A stretch of 64,000 nt of DNA from Agapanthus africanus (GCA_030015575.1 JASDDO010000016.1:68445396-68509395), one strand, 5' to 3'. Positions 37,794 through 51,679 are shown, counted from the first letter of the stretch. Notes: generated from the letters alone by a model not told the origin. Made by a program: numbers and translations.

Positions 37794-39998
37794 TGTTAGT
37801 TATATGTATGCCCTAGAGGCCATTACTGTACGTTGGATGTATATTGTAGTGGATGCTGGGACAAATATAGGTAGGACTTTCTTGCTCGACATGATAGTAC
37901 ACTATCTGGTTGCTCTTTATCTTAATATGTATACTTTCTGTCTCTCTGTTACATGTTGATAAAGCCCTTAGGATGTGTACTCGACTTCCAGGACTATGAT
38001 GTAGATCATACTAGTGGGGCCTGGGTAGTCCATGAGTACATCCTTCAATGTTCCTAGTCGTGGAAATATCGAGACGGGGCATCGATATTCCAGAGTAGAC
38101 TAGCGTATATCTTCTCGACCCATGTGATGGGCGATGGATGATCCCATATCCATTGGTGTTTGACATCAGAGATGGTATGCGGGTGCTCAGTGGAGACTGG
38201 GTACACTGAACGGACTCGCCGAGAACTTTTAAATGGTATTATACCTTACGTCAGATGGCAGTTCTCTGGTGACACTGGTACAGCTTAGTCTGTTGACCCG
38301 AGATCGTCATAGAGTCTTGTGTGTCTCCCACTGTACTTTGATTTCCACCCTACCACGGCTCTACTGAGTCGTGCAAACAGGTGGTTTTTGGGTACAGTCC
38401 CGATTCACATGGAGGCAATGAGCGATAGGAGGGGATTCGTCTCTCCCGGTATTGGGGGTTGATGTTGCGCTATGCATGACTGGCCATAACTCGAAATCCC
38501 TGGCCAGGGTTGCAGTGATATACTGGTAAGAGTTATCAGTAGTTTCACACATGTTATGGACCTTATATCGGCATGACTTATCAAGCTATTGGGGTCTGAC
38601 GTTTACCACCCCTAGGCGAGATATGCGACATATCAGACGAACAGACCGGACTGTACGGTAAGTGTTGCTGGTTGGATTCACAAGAGTGTGAGCGGTCTTG
38701 CTCGTCGATCTTCTGATCGCTCAATACCCGGGTGGCCGTTACGTTTAGCCGACCGCTTGCGGCTTGTGGGTGTTTGATATGATCATTACCTGCTGCCGGC
38801 GTATTGACGAGTCTTTAGAGTCCTACACAGAGGTTTCCTGGCTCAAGCGAAACGAAATAGGAGCGCATATGAGATATGTGCGGGACCGAGAATAATACCA
38901 GTATGTGATACTGTATTCTATTCTCGCGATTTGTATCATCGACAGGTTATATGTGTTATAGCCGGGTTACCGAATCAAGTGTTGATTCGATACATTGATA
39001 CACTTGATATTAGTCGGTTATATGCAGTATGACCGGATCATTAAATCAAGTGTTGATTTAATGATTTAATGTATAATTATATATTTGATATATTCCTTTA
39101 CATTAACTAGTATTTGTTCACTTAAGATTGATTATCTCACTTGATTATGCACATTGTATATATGATATATATTTGTGCACAAGTTTGTATCATGTTTGAT
39201 GATACATGCAAACTTGGGTTTGTGTTTATTTTAAACCATGTTTAGGATTATGGTTAGGTTTTATATTTGTTTTATTTATTTTCTTTTATTCTTTATTTGG
39301 AAAGAAAATGAAATGGTTGCTTCTTTTGTTCTTTTGTTGAAGCTTCATGAAGCTTTGACCAATTTTGTTTCTTCCCTAAACCTAACCATTCTCCTAAACC
39401 CTAGTTTATTCTCTACACTTGTTAAACTAACCCAAGGTTGCATAATGATAAGAATGATTTTATTTTCTATTATTCATAATTCTTATCATATATTCTTTCT
39501 TCTTCTTCTTCTTAAAAGAAGAAGAAACCATGATACCTTGAATGGTGCCATGAGAAAAAGAGTGAGAAATCCAAATCCAAAGTGAACCCACTTCCTATTT
39601 CTTCAACCTCTACCACTTGCCATGTAGTATAGGGTGTTTTCTTCACAAGTTTCATGACTTGGTGAAGTTGGAGCTTGATCTTGAGTTGCCTCGACGTAGA
39701 TCATCTTCGGCATCCAAGTCGACGACCTAGCCCGATCATTTCTCCGACGAAACCATCGCCAGAGTCCGGGATCCGATGATCGCAGCGAAGGGACATCGTC
39801 ACGGAGCTATGGAGGTGGAGGACCGGATCTACAAAGGTTGTATTTTCCGTTCACTTTTAGTTAATTTGTTAACTTGCATCTTTATTGCCTTACCCCTTGT
39901 TACGATCTTGCTTAGGGTTACTTGGCACCTAGAAAAATTTTGATTTTGGCATGTTTGATCTGTTGTGGAACCTCATGGGTGTGCCTAGGAACCCTACA
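37794..39998 (+). repeat. Right copia-B LTR
   Basis: 2205 bp, TGTTAGTTATATG to ACCCTACA. It meets the T3 5' LTR at a point matching 23532 of the T3 left LTR. Confidence 0.92.
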
Positions 39999-40415
39999 AC
40001 CGCCAGGTCCAACCAATCACCGGTAGGTAGTAGTCCCTCTGCCAGGCTCACCGTCTACTACACAGCGAAACCGTTCTCACCCCGGGGTACCATACCGAGT
40101 CCACCATGTACCCGCAATCTGCCTCATCCGCCTCCTCGAATCGGGTTTCACATGTCGCTCTCAGCACCGAGAAAACACATGGTGGACGCACTGAAAAATC
40201 ATGTCAAGGGTAATCGGGTTTTTAAAACAATTACATATTCTCTTTTGAAATACCCGCGGTTCCCAAATCCAGAAATATCATGGAAACAACATATCTCAAT
40301 GCGCATAATCAGAAAGCGTAATGTATGCGACATGTAAAAGAAATGTAAGAATATCATTATGTCATGCAAGAATCATATACTGAATGCAACAGTACTACAG
40401 TGTAGTGATATGGCA

Positions 40416-40481
40416 ATTATCGATGATGAAGTGTGTGAGCCGGCAAACAAGTGTACATGGAACATACGCATCATCGATAAT
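40416..40481 (-). other. Long-loop inverted repeat of the chromovirus-like LTR, T3 right copy
   Basis: ATTATCGATGATG (40416-40428) pairs perfectly with CATCATCGATAAT (40469-40481) across 40 bases. Confidence 0.8.
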
Positions 40482-41966
40482 GGTGCTGGTGTCCTAGCGG
40501 CAGGACTGTAATATATCAATAAACACAAGCAATGCAATGCAAGTAGCATGAATATGCGGAATCGAATAATCAACGCAACAGTAAAGAATCTACCTCAATA
40601 AATATATCATGTAGCCTTGCCTTTTGAAATAAGACGAATCAGGGTTTTTGGTAAAATAAGGGCTACGGTGTTTTAAGAGAAGATGCGTCGTTTTAAAAAT
40701 ATCCGTAGAATCCCTTTTGCCTATCTTTAAAATATCCCCGATTCGTTAGTTTTGAAATAGGTATGACTCGGGTCTAGTCTAAATCCTACTATGCGAACTA
40801 CGGACCCAACTATCAAGTCAATCGGCAGGGGTAGGAAACCACCAAAATCTGAGTCGATATACATATAAATACAATAGTCGGTGATCTCGCCTCAATAGTA
40901 TCACGTACGATACAGTATATCATATAACATCCTTGAGTCATGAGTGCGGATCTAACATCAATATAAAGCTCGTACGGTAAATCGTCGTATGGCATCCCAA
41001 TAGCTGGGTACGGGTCAATACCACATTCATCTCATCACGTATCAGATATCACTACCATCATATCACCTAATCTAGGGTACAAGTCTAAGTCTAGTACCAT
41101 CAATACCATCTATATAAATATGAATGCGGGGTAAAACACATGCCCAAAGGCCCGCTAAAACCATCATGTCGCATCTCAAATACGAACTCTGTCATATCGC
41201 CGAATCTCACGGCCTCAAATCAATCTCATCGACTCATCTCAATCCTACGTATCATTCTCAAATCCCGTATATGAACACATAGTCCCATACCCATGTGTTG
41301 ATATACACACCTCCAAATGCGCACAGATAAAAGAAAGAATGTATGCAAGTATATGTGTACGTGTATGTATGGGTGCAACCACTACTCTAGGGTTTCGCAC
41401 TACACTAAACCAATACATCCTTATCATCAATAATTCCATTATTACCATCAATAATCTTAAGCAACACATAATAAATATATGTGTGTATACGTATTCGTAT
41501 ACATCACCACGGACTGCGGGGGTGCTATACGCCATCCACCCGACTTCTCCCCGTAGATATAAATCTACTCACCTTGCTTCTCGTGTGCCAACGTCGATGT
41601 CGCCATTTTCATCTTCTTCGCCTCAACATCACGTAGGGTACCTACAAGTATATCACAACGCTAAAGTACATGAAAATCACATCGGAAAACCAAAATAGCA
41701 CACGCTACTCGCATAGGTAAAAACCTATCGTTTCGCATGTAGACACGATCAATATCCACTTGTCGTTGACGTCCAAACGCCACCCGACAGGAATGAATCA
41801 CCAAACATCAAAATCCATGCTAAAACGAGTCGTAAATCATGCGCCAACATAGGAAAATCAACCCAGATTTCACCCTAGATGGAATCAGACAAAATTGCAC
41901 ATGTCATGGGTCAAGACTACTGGAAATAGGGCCATGCACCAAAAACGAGATGGTTTCCTCCTGCTC

Positions 41967-41985
41967 TGGCCGCAAATTGCGGCCA
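41967..41985 (-). repeat. Perfect GC palindrome in T3 right LTR
   Basis: TGGCCGCAAATTGCGGCCA, with GGCGCC 16 bases further on. It is the counterpart of 25498-25520. Confidence 0.85.
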
Positions 41986-44577
41986 AAAGGAATTCATTGG
42001 CGCCGGGGAATAGGAGTTGGGGGCTAGGGTTTTGTGTGGTGGTTCCAGGGTGCCTGCACATCTCACTGTCAACTCAGTTTTAATTTAGGGGTTTCTGGGT
42101 GATAGCAGATTCCTAAATACACTCCCAGATTTACAGTTTTCCCCGACATCGTCTCACTAAATCCGTATTCTGGGTTTAACTCTCAATCTGGTCCAAAATA
42201 ACATCCCACCAGGGGTTCTAATGTCACCACAATCCTCAATTTCATCTTTGATTTCAGATCTAAACTAAACCCTAACTTGAAGTTTCACAAGTCTACCAAA
42301 CGACACCATATCGACATGAAACTAGAATTGATGCACAAGAAATGAAATACTACTCTAATAGGTGCATAATTTACCTTCTTTGGCAACTCAAGAAAATTCT
42401 TGAGTTGCTCAAGGTCCTCCAAATCAGCTCTTCCTTAGTCCATTGTGTAGCTAGTGAGCTTGGAAGCAATATTTATGAAGTGGGAATGGGGTTTTGGTGA
42501 GGGAATTGAGAGGGATCTATGGAGTGAAGGGGAAGGAGATGAGGGAGGAGCAGGAGCAGCAGTAGCTCTTGGGGAAGGGGATAGAGAAAATGAGAAGCAA
42601 AATGATGGGAGTATGGTTCAAAAAGATGAAGGTTGACTTGGTCTCTCTCTCTCTCATCATGTAACCTTTATCTTTTCTTTTTCTTTTTCTTTTCCTTCTC
42701 ACTCAAGGCAAAACCCTAAGCACCCATATCCCCAAAACATGTTACAAGTGTAACAAGTGTGGAAAATGATATGTGCACATTTTTGCACAAAAATGCTAAA
42801 AATCCGATTAGCGATTTTTAATCTCGATTAGCACTAAATTAGCACTTAACTAATCATAAAAACTTAAAAATGGTATAATTCCATAAAATACCCTATTTTA
42901 GAATTTTCCATAATTTTTCCCCATTTATTTGTATTTAATTATACCAGAATATTAAAATATTCAGTAAAATAATATTAAATTATAAAAATTCCCAAAATAA
43001 TATTTTATTATTTTGAAACATTACAAGGGTTTGGGTTGGGTTAACAAATATCTACACAAAATATCAAAGCTAAATGACAAAAGGAAAGTTTCATGAAAAG
43101 CTAACCTAAATCCAAACCCTAACTTGGTTTAAACTTAACAACCATGTTGCATTTGTAACCCTAACTTGTTATAATATTATATATCACATATACAATATTA
43201 TTTGTAACAAAAGAAAATAATACAATTAACATATATCGCATATACATCAATGTATTATCCAGTAAGAAAATGAATCAATAAAGCCAGCTTATATTAGTTA
43301 ACGTAATGTAATATATCACATATATAATTATACATTAAATTATCGAATAAACTCTTGATCCGACAATCCGGCTATATTGCATATAACCGACTAATATAAC
43401 ATGTACCAATTCATCGAATCAACACTTGATCCGATGACGCGGGTATATCGCATATACCCGGCCGATATCTCATATCGCGAGAATAGAATACGGTATCTCA
43501 TATCGTATTATTCTCGGTCCCGCACATATCACATATGTGCTCCTACTTCATTTTGCCTGAGCCAGGAAACCTCTATGTAGTACTCTAAAGAATCGTCAAT
43601 ACTCCGGCAGTAGGTGATGATCATATCAAACACCCACAAGCTGCAAGCGGTCAGCTAAACGTAACAGCCACCCGTGTATTGAGCAATCAGAAGATCAACA
43701 AGCAAGCATGTACATTCTCCTGTGAATCCAATCAATAACACTCCCGTACAGTCCGATCTCTTCGTCTGATATGTTGCATATCTAGTCTAGGGGTGGTAAA
43801 CGTCAGACCCCAGTAACCGATAAGTCGTGTCGATGTAAGGCTCATAACGGGTCGAGAAACTACAGATAACTCTTACCAGTAAATCTCCATATCAGCCCTG
43901 GCCAGGGACTTCCAGTTATAGCCAATCGAACACAGCGCAACATCAACTCCCAATACCGGGAGAGACGAAACCCCTCCTATCGCTCATTGCCTCCATGTGA
44001 TTCGGGACTGTACCCAAAAGCCACTGTTTTGCACGCCCTCTTGGACGTGGTAAGGTAGAAATCAAAGCATAGTGGGAATCACATAAGACTCTATGACGAT
44101 CTCGGGTCTACAGACTAACCTGTACCAGTGTCACCGGAGAACTGCTATCTGACGATAGGTATAATACCATCCAGGAGTTCTCGGCGAGTCCGTTCAGTGT
44201 ATCTTGTCTCCACTGAGCACCCGTACACCATCTTTGCTGTCCAACACCAATGGATATGGGATCATGCATCGCCCATCATATGGCTCAAGATGCGTGTACA
44301 CTAGTCTACTCTAGAGTATCGATGCCTTGTCTCGATACACCCTCGACTAGGAACAGTTATAGGATGTACTCGTAGACTACCCTGGCCCTACTAGTATGAT
44401 CTCATCATAGTCCTAGTAGTCGAGTACATATCCTAAGGGCTTTATCAACATGTGATCATAAAACAGTATTTGTTAACACGTTAAGATAAAGTGAAACCAG
44501 ATAGCATATACTATCATATCGAGCAAGAAAGTCCTCTCTATATATATCCAAGCATCCATTATAATATACATCATATG

Positions 44578-46803
44578 TGTAGGGTTCCTAGGCACTCTAA
44601 TGGAGTCTTGCAAGTGATCAAACATGCCAATTTCTAAAAATTACGGTGCCGAGAAAACCTAGAACGGATCGTTGGCTAGATATATAGGCGAAGCAAGCAT
44701 GTAATCGAATCAAATGCTAAGGGAAAGTGACTACAACCTTTGTAGATCCGGTCCACCACTTCCTAAGCTCCGCGATGATCTCCCTCCGCTGTCCAAATCG
44801 AACTCATGACTCTAGCATTGGCATCGTCGAAGAATGGGCGGGCTTGATCGTCGGTTCGATGCCGAAGATGATCTACGTCGAGGCATCACAAGAACAAGCT
44901 CCAACTTCACCAAGCCATGAAAACTTGTGAAGGAAACACCCTATACAACTTGGCAAGAGGTAGAGGATGAAGAAATAGGAAGTGGGTAAACTTTAGAATT
45001 GGATTTCTCACTTGTTTTAGCTAGTTGCCATTGAAGAGGCAAGCTTTTTCTTCATGTTGAAGAAGATGAAGAAGAAGAAGAAGATATGATAAGTTATATG
45101 TAAATGATAAATAAATCAATACTTATCATTTACTAACCCTTGGTTAGTTGTAGAGAATGGACCATGGTTAACTTGAATGGTTAGGGTTAAGGATGAGACA
45201 AGAATGGTGACTTGGTCAAAGTTTCAAGAAACTTCAACTAAAACCAAAACTAGCAACCATTCTTTTTCTCTTTACCCTTTTCTTTTTCCAAAATAAACAA
45301 AAGAATAAATAAATGAATAAGTAAATAAAAATAATACCCTAATCATAAACTTAACCATGGTCTAATTCTTTATACTAACCCTAGCTTGCATGTATCATCA
45401 AACATGATACAATCATGTGCACAAAATATATCACATATACAATGTGTACAAACCAAGTGAGTAAATCCATTTAAAGTGAACCAATACTAGTTAATGCAAA
45501 GTAATATATCAAATATATAATCATACATTAAATCATTAAATCAACACTTGATTCAATGATCCGGTTATATCGCATATAACCGACTAGTATCCAATGTATC
45601 GGCTCATCGAATCAATCCTTGATTCGATAACTAGGTTATATCGCATACAACCATTCGACACATTCATCGCGAGAATGAAATACGATATCACATACACGCA
45701 TTATTCTCGGTCCCGCACATATCTCATATGCGCTCCTATTTCGTTTCGCTTGAGCCAGGAAACCTCTGTGTAGGACTCTAAAGACTCGTCAATACGCCGG
45801 CAGCGGATGATGATCATATCAAACACCCACAAGCCGCAAGCGGTCTGCTAAACGTAACGGCCACCCGGGTATTGAGCGATCATAAGATCGACGAGCAAGC
45901 CCCCTCACACTCCTGTGAATCCAACCAGTAACACTTACCGTATAGTCCGGTCTGTTCGTCTGATATGTCGCATATCTTGCCTAGGGGTGGTAAACGTCAG
46001 ACCCCAGTAGCTTGATAAGTCATGCCGATGTGAGGTCCATAACATTCGTGAAACTACTGATAACTCCTACCAGTATATCACTGCAACCCTGGCCAGGGAT
46101 TTCCTGTTATGGCCAGTCGAGCATAGCACAACATCAACCCCCAATACCGGGAGAGACGAATCCCCTCCTATCGCTCATTGCCTCCATGTGAATCGGGACT
46201 GTACCCAAAAACCACCCGTTTGCACAACTCAGTAGAGCCGTGGTAGGGTGGAAATCAAAGTACAGTGGGAGACACACAAGACTCTATGACGATCTCAGGT
46301 CAACAGACTAAGCTGTACCAGTGTCACCAGAGAACTGCCATCTGACGTGAGGTATAATACCATCTGGGAGTTCTCGGCGAGTCCGTTCAGTGTACCCAGT
46401 CATCACTGAGCACCCGTATACCATCTCTAATGTCAAACACCAATGGATATGGGATCATCCATCGCCCATCGCATGGGTCGAGAAGATATACGCTAGTCTA
46501 CTCTGGAATATCGATGCCCCGTCTCGATATTCCCACGACTAGGAACAATGAAGGATGTACTCATTGACTACCCAGGCCCCACTAGTATGATCTGCATCAT
46601 AGCCCTGGAAGTCGGGAACACATCCTAAGGGCTTTATCAATATGTAATCAGAGAGACAGAAAGTATACATGTTAAGATAAAGAGCAACCAGATAGCGTAC
46701 TATCATGTCGAGCAAGAAAGTCCTACCTATATATGTCCCAGCATCCACTACAATATACATCCAATGTACAGCAATGGCCTCTAGGGCATACATATAACTA
46801 ACA
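44578..46803 (-). repeat. 3' LTR of copia-C
   Basis: Minus-strand TGTTAGTTATATG to AACCCTACA. It is followed on the right by ATCTCCCACTTGCAC, the minus-strand polypurine tract GTGCAAGTGGGAGAT. Confidence 0.93.
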
Positions 46804-47382
46804 ATCTCCCACTTGCACTAGGGCCATCTGTAGCAGTGGTCGCAGTATCTAATACTCAACCATCCCATATGAGTCTCTCTTTGGGAAAAGGCCTTCGTGA
46901 GTGGATCCGCTGTGTTGTCCTCTGAGTCTACTCTCCTAACCTCGATCACCCCGGAGATCAACTATCTCCATGATCAGGTGATGCTTCCTCAGAATATGTC
47001 TGGGTCACTGATGGGACCAGGGTTCAAGGGCCGAAGCCACACTTCCATTGTCATACAATGGCAGGAACCTAATTCATCTTATGAACCAATATACACCCAA
47101 ACTTCCTCTTTGGTAGTATCTTCAATAGCGATGTTACTAGCCTTTATCGTCTAGTTTGCCATGGTATCTAGCTTGGAACTCTTCCAACATACCGTCCCTC
47201 TTCTGAGGGTAAAGACAATGCCCGTGACTGACATTCAGTCGTCTTTATCACCCTGGAACTCTTCCAGTGATTCTCCCCAGGATCGATTGATACCATCTCA
47301 CTACATCTAGTGAGAGTCCTTGTATCCATTTACATCTATCTCATAGATGAAAACTCAGGATTTAGGAGGTATCACTTTGATC

Positions 47383-49639
47383 CTATTTGGAGAATCCTAG
47401 TGATAATAGGAGATTGATCGATCGTAGTATAGGAAACTCTTTTCCTATCAAGAGTATGTTGTCTACGTACAATACGAAGATGACCACCTTACTCTCTACT
47501 ACCCTTTTGTATATACAAGGTTCGTCTACCATTTTGATGAAGTCAAACACTTTGACTATCACATAAACACAGACGTTCCAACTCCGCGATGCCTGCTTCA
47601 TTATGTAAAGCAACTTGCACACGTTTCCGCTGCTCCCACTGTTTACGAAGACCTCTGGCTGTGTTCTTATAGATGTTCTCTTCTAAATCAGTATTTAGAA
47701 AAGCAGTCATGGCACCCAACCGCCAGATATCGTAGTCATGGTATGTAGCCGTGGTAAGTAGGATCTGGATAGACTTAAGCATAGCTACTGGAAAAAGGTT
47801 TCATCATTATCCACGCCTGGTCGATGACGAAAACCTTTAACAAGTCTAGCTTTGAAAGTCTCAACTTTTCCATCTACACCAAGTAATCTTCTCAAGATAT
47901 ACTTGCTCCTGATGGGGATTTAACCCTTCAGATATAGCAGCTAAAGTCCATACTTTGCTGGTGTACATGGATTCCATCTCAGATCGCTAAGCATCCAGCC
48001 ATTCTTACAGAGTCCCTACTCTCGATGGCCTGCTCGAAACTAGTTGGGTCATCATCTCATGATGCAATCCTTGCTCCCACTGTCATCGAGAAACCGAGGT
48101 ATCTCTCTGGCGGATGAGGAACCCTACTAGATCGGCGGAGAGGCTGAGGTTCGTCGGGAACTATAGAATCCTTTGGTTCTGTCAAATCATCAACTGCAGT
48201 TTTGTATAACTGGAACCTTTCCAGTTCTACAGAACTGATCCTGCCTCGATCTTGTCCGGATTTTGCTTTAAACATAGGCCGGACAACCCCAAATCGTAAC
48301 TAGCTTAAGAGATGGGTTCTTCCCATACCATATCTCATATGGAGTGGTAGGCACTGATTTGATTCAAACCTAATTCAATAGGTATGCAGCTTCTCAAGTG
48401 CATAACTCCCAAAAGGAAATAGGTAACTCTGTAATACTCATCATAGAGCACACCATATCTAATATTGTGCAATTGCTCCGCCCTGATACACCATTGTGCT
48501 GTGGTGTATTCAGAGGAGTAACACTGAGAGAGAATCTCATTCTCCTTTAGAATAGTCCAGGAATTCTATGCACAAGTATTCTCCTCCCTGATCTTATCAT
48601 AGGACATAATACTTATACCTGTATTTTGGTTCTCTACTTCTAACTTATATTCTGTGAATATCTCAAAAGGTTCGGACTTATGTTTCAACAGGAACATATG
48701 ACTGAATCTTGAGAGATTATCAGAGAATATAATGAAGTATGAAGAACCAGTCCTGGCATGTGTAGACAGGAGACTTTACATACATCATCATGTATCAGTC
48801 CCAAGAGTTTACTAACTCTTTCTCTGTTTCTAATAAACAGAGCTATGGTCATCTAATCTTTGTGACATGACTGGCAAGTTTCACAAGATATAAATTCAAA
48901 CTGATTTAAATATGCATCTAACATGTAACATCAGCCAGTCGGGTCGCATTGATGTGACCTAGTCTACAATGCCTCAAGAAGGATTCGTTCATTTCTGACC
49001 TCTTCCTCTTGTGTGTGTTCAATATACAAGGAACTGTAGTTTGATTTAGAACGTCAATGATTTTAGATAACGTGCCTGAACCGATCAACTTTTGATATAG
49101 GAAATGTTCAAAACATTATCCAACAATACAAAATTATATCATTTCTTTACTAATAAAGAGACTGATATGATTTTGTATATCAGGTTCGGTATCTAATAGC
49201 ATTTGTTCAGAATCAATGTATTGGTAATACAGGGTGACAGTGACCAACAGACTTGGCTGCAACACTTGCCCCGGTTTCTGTCTCATGAAACTTATCACCC
49301 GTTCTAAGTTTTTCTACCTTTTTGTAGCCCTATGTAACAGCTTACATATCTGGGATCCTGATCCGGTATCATATACCCAGGATGCAGAGGATACTGAGAA
49401 ACTGTTCTTTGTAATGAACACACCCGAAGGAGATGCATCATATGCACTTTCTTCGTTTGGGCGGCATAGGAATTCTGGTATTCCCCAATTTCCTGCTCGG
49501 TCTTATAACAATTATAAGTCGGAGCGGGACCAACGTTCCCCAGCTCAGTATAACAAGCGGGTTCGGTCAATACATCCATATTATTATCTTGATTAAGGCG
49601 TGATATGGTCGCTACCTGGAGAGAGAGAGAAGAAAACAC
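47383..49639 (-). pseudogene. pol: Polyprotein remnants of copia-C: protease, integrase, RT (fossil)
   Basis: Minus-strand pieces from right to left: protein start (SLQVATISRLNQDNNMDVL, about 49590), protease/integrase remnants (about 48600-49300), linker (48057-48275, with EPQPLRRSSRVPHPPERYLG) and RT (47383-47782, with LYVDNILLIGKEF and IWRLGAMTAFLNTDLEEN). It has no recognisable gag. It is broken many times. Arrangement and wording follow copia-B. Confidence 0.82.
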
Positions 49640-51679
49640 TCAGCGTGCGCTCTTACAAGATCAGATTGGATATATATTTTATCTAATCAGGATGACTACC
49701 ACTGTTTTTATCAAATCTTCCTTCAAACCCTAAAAGGAAAGACTAGCCGGGATTAATTACACTCTACAAGTTCGCCAATCTTTCAGCCAGGCCAGTGTCG
49801 GTACTTTGAGGGAGGTTCCCCGTGCTTTCGCACGGACCTAATTACTGTAAACCTCGTTTTCCCAGAGGCGTAACCCCGTTGACACCTTTCTAGACACCTA
49901 CTTGATCGGCTAATTGCAAAGTGCAAAACTCTCCCAGGAGTAACAATTACTCGCAGTGGGTATCGGGATCCAACTATCATATAGAAGGTATGCAATCTCA
50001 TTGCAAATTTCAACACTTGAAACTCCCGATAAAGGTTTTTTTTTTACCCCTAGCACCTATGACTTTAACTATGGTCAACAAATCATAAGTACTAGTCAAG
50101 TTCTACCCGTCATTTCGTGATTAATTAGACCCACCCACATGACCCTTAACTAAGGTCAACAAAGTCACGCGACTGTCCTAACTAATCGCATCATATGCGG
50201 TGTAGGAAGACATCACTTAGCTACCGTACACTGTGCCTTAACTAAAGTCAACAAACACAGCACGAATACTAAGTACTCTACTTCCTAAATTGACGGAGGG
50301 TTGCGGCTGGTTTTTATGAAAACCTTTAACGCTTTGAACTTGATCTCGTTGCATAATCAAATGGTTTTTAAATGGAATGTTTTTGAGGCTTTTCTAGTTT
50401 TGCTAAAGGGGTCACTCCCGGTGAAGGGATCGTCGGCCTTTTCCTCGTCGAATGAGGTGCGGGATATATCATATATATCACTGTGCAAAGCAGAAACTAT
50501 AGAAGCTATCAAAAGACAAACCGAGTGATGCAGCATCTGCCAGTTATTGCTAAAGGAGTCACTCCCGGTGAAGGGATCTCGGTCCTTTCCCTATCGAATA
50601 AGGTGCAAGATGTTCTACAAGGAACACCGCGATGCAAAGCAAGAACTGTAGCTACCTGTTTTATTTTTGAAATTCGATTCCACAACATCAATTAGGTTTA
50701 TTTTCTTTCATTAATCTCATTAATGAATATCCCATCATTTAATTCCACCTAATCATCACAGATAAATATAACGTACGCTTATGCCATCCGCATTCGCCTC
50801 GATGTCCCGTCTGCACCGTTAGGTTAGGTAACTAAAAGCAGAGCGAGGCAGGGCTAGCGCGGGTGTAAAACATAAGCAACGTCTATATAATATATCATAT
50901 ATACTATATACTACATCTATCTGAACAGAGCACAGAACATCGCATGATCACATCACAGATAACGCAGCAGGAAGAAACATATGAAATATTGGATATACTA
51001 GGACGTCCGTGTTTTCAATACGAGCCAGAATAAAACACGGATTCCACGGTCGTGATGAATAGCCAATCCCACACCCCTAGACCCCAACGAGAGCGGCAAG
51101 CAACCCTACCAATTCTAGGGTTAGGAGACCCGGACTCGACTCCTCGAGTTGGTCTCCCACTGGACCCCAGAACCCGGTTACTTGTGCTCCCCTCCTTGGG
51201 TTTATCCTAGTGCAGAAAAGTAAATAATATACATCAACGGTGACAACTTCCGCAACCTGGAAGTGCCCCAATAAAAGAATATTACATACAAGTTTTACAT
51301 AAATGAAAATGAAAAAACACTCATCTCACATAAAAAACCCCGGCTATTCAAACACGACGATCCAATATAACATATCCAGCAACACATAACATCACATGTC
51401 ATCAACGTAAGTAAATATGTCCATCCCAATTGTCGTTGACATATAGCAACGAAACCGGCGATATCACATATTACACTTACGGTCACAGAAAAGAAAGTGT
51501 AAAACTACAACAGTTGGAATCCGCAACCTCCTCAGACATCGCATGCCTGACCAAATGAATTACTTAGACATCGCATGCCTAACTATTATAAACCCCGCAT
51601 TTTAGTCTCAAAATCGAAAACACTTTTCAATACCATGTCGGGCAATTCAACAGGATTCCCGACATTCTGATCGAATGCT

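Larger units (their letters stand above)
29478..39998 (+). mobile_element. Tandem copia block (copia-B): interior end, LTR, interior, LTR
   Basis: The order is 3' interior end (29478-29627), LTR (29628-31838), whole interior (31839-37793), LTR (37794-39998). The 150 bases before the left LTR are almost identical to those before the right LTR (37645-37793), each ending in the polypurine-like GCAAGTGGGAGAT. A standard element would have target DNA before its left LTR, so this is best read as a tandem product of recombination between LTRs of copies, with its left part lost. The right LTR joins T3's 5' LTR at 39998/39999. The polyprotein is broken many times. Confidence 0.82.
22322..43025 (-). 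mobile_element. T3: chromovirus-like LTR retrotransposon inserted in the copia-O LTR
   Basis: Five bases AGGGT precede 22322 and follow 43025, a perfect target duplication 20.7 kb apart. On the minus strand the left end is a complete 3' LTR (22322-26553) preceded by a polypurine tract; the right end (39999-43025) is the outer part of the 5' LTR and begins TGTAATG on the minus strand. By eye the shared 3.0 kb of the two LTRs is some 97% identical. Between them lie about 2-3 kb of T3 interior and a tandem copia block. No gag, RT or integrase of T3 is recognised, so the element is a much reduced fossil. Tekay/Del affiliation is inferred from the LTR size and polypurine tract. Confidence 0.85.
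39999..43025 (-). repeat. Outer part of the 5' LTR of T3
   Basis: It matches 23532-26553 almost base for base. The inner 1.2 kb of this LTR, next to the primer site, is not found. It carries the perfect inverted repeat at 40416-40481 and the perfect palindrome at 41967-41985. Confidence 0.88.
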
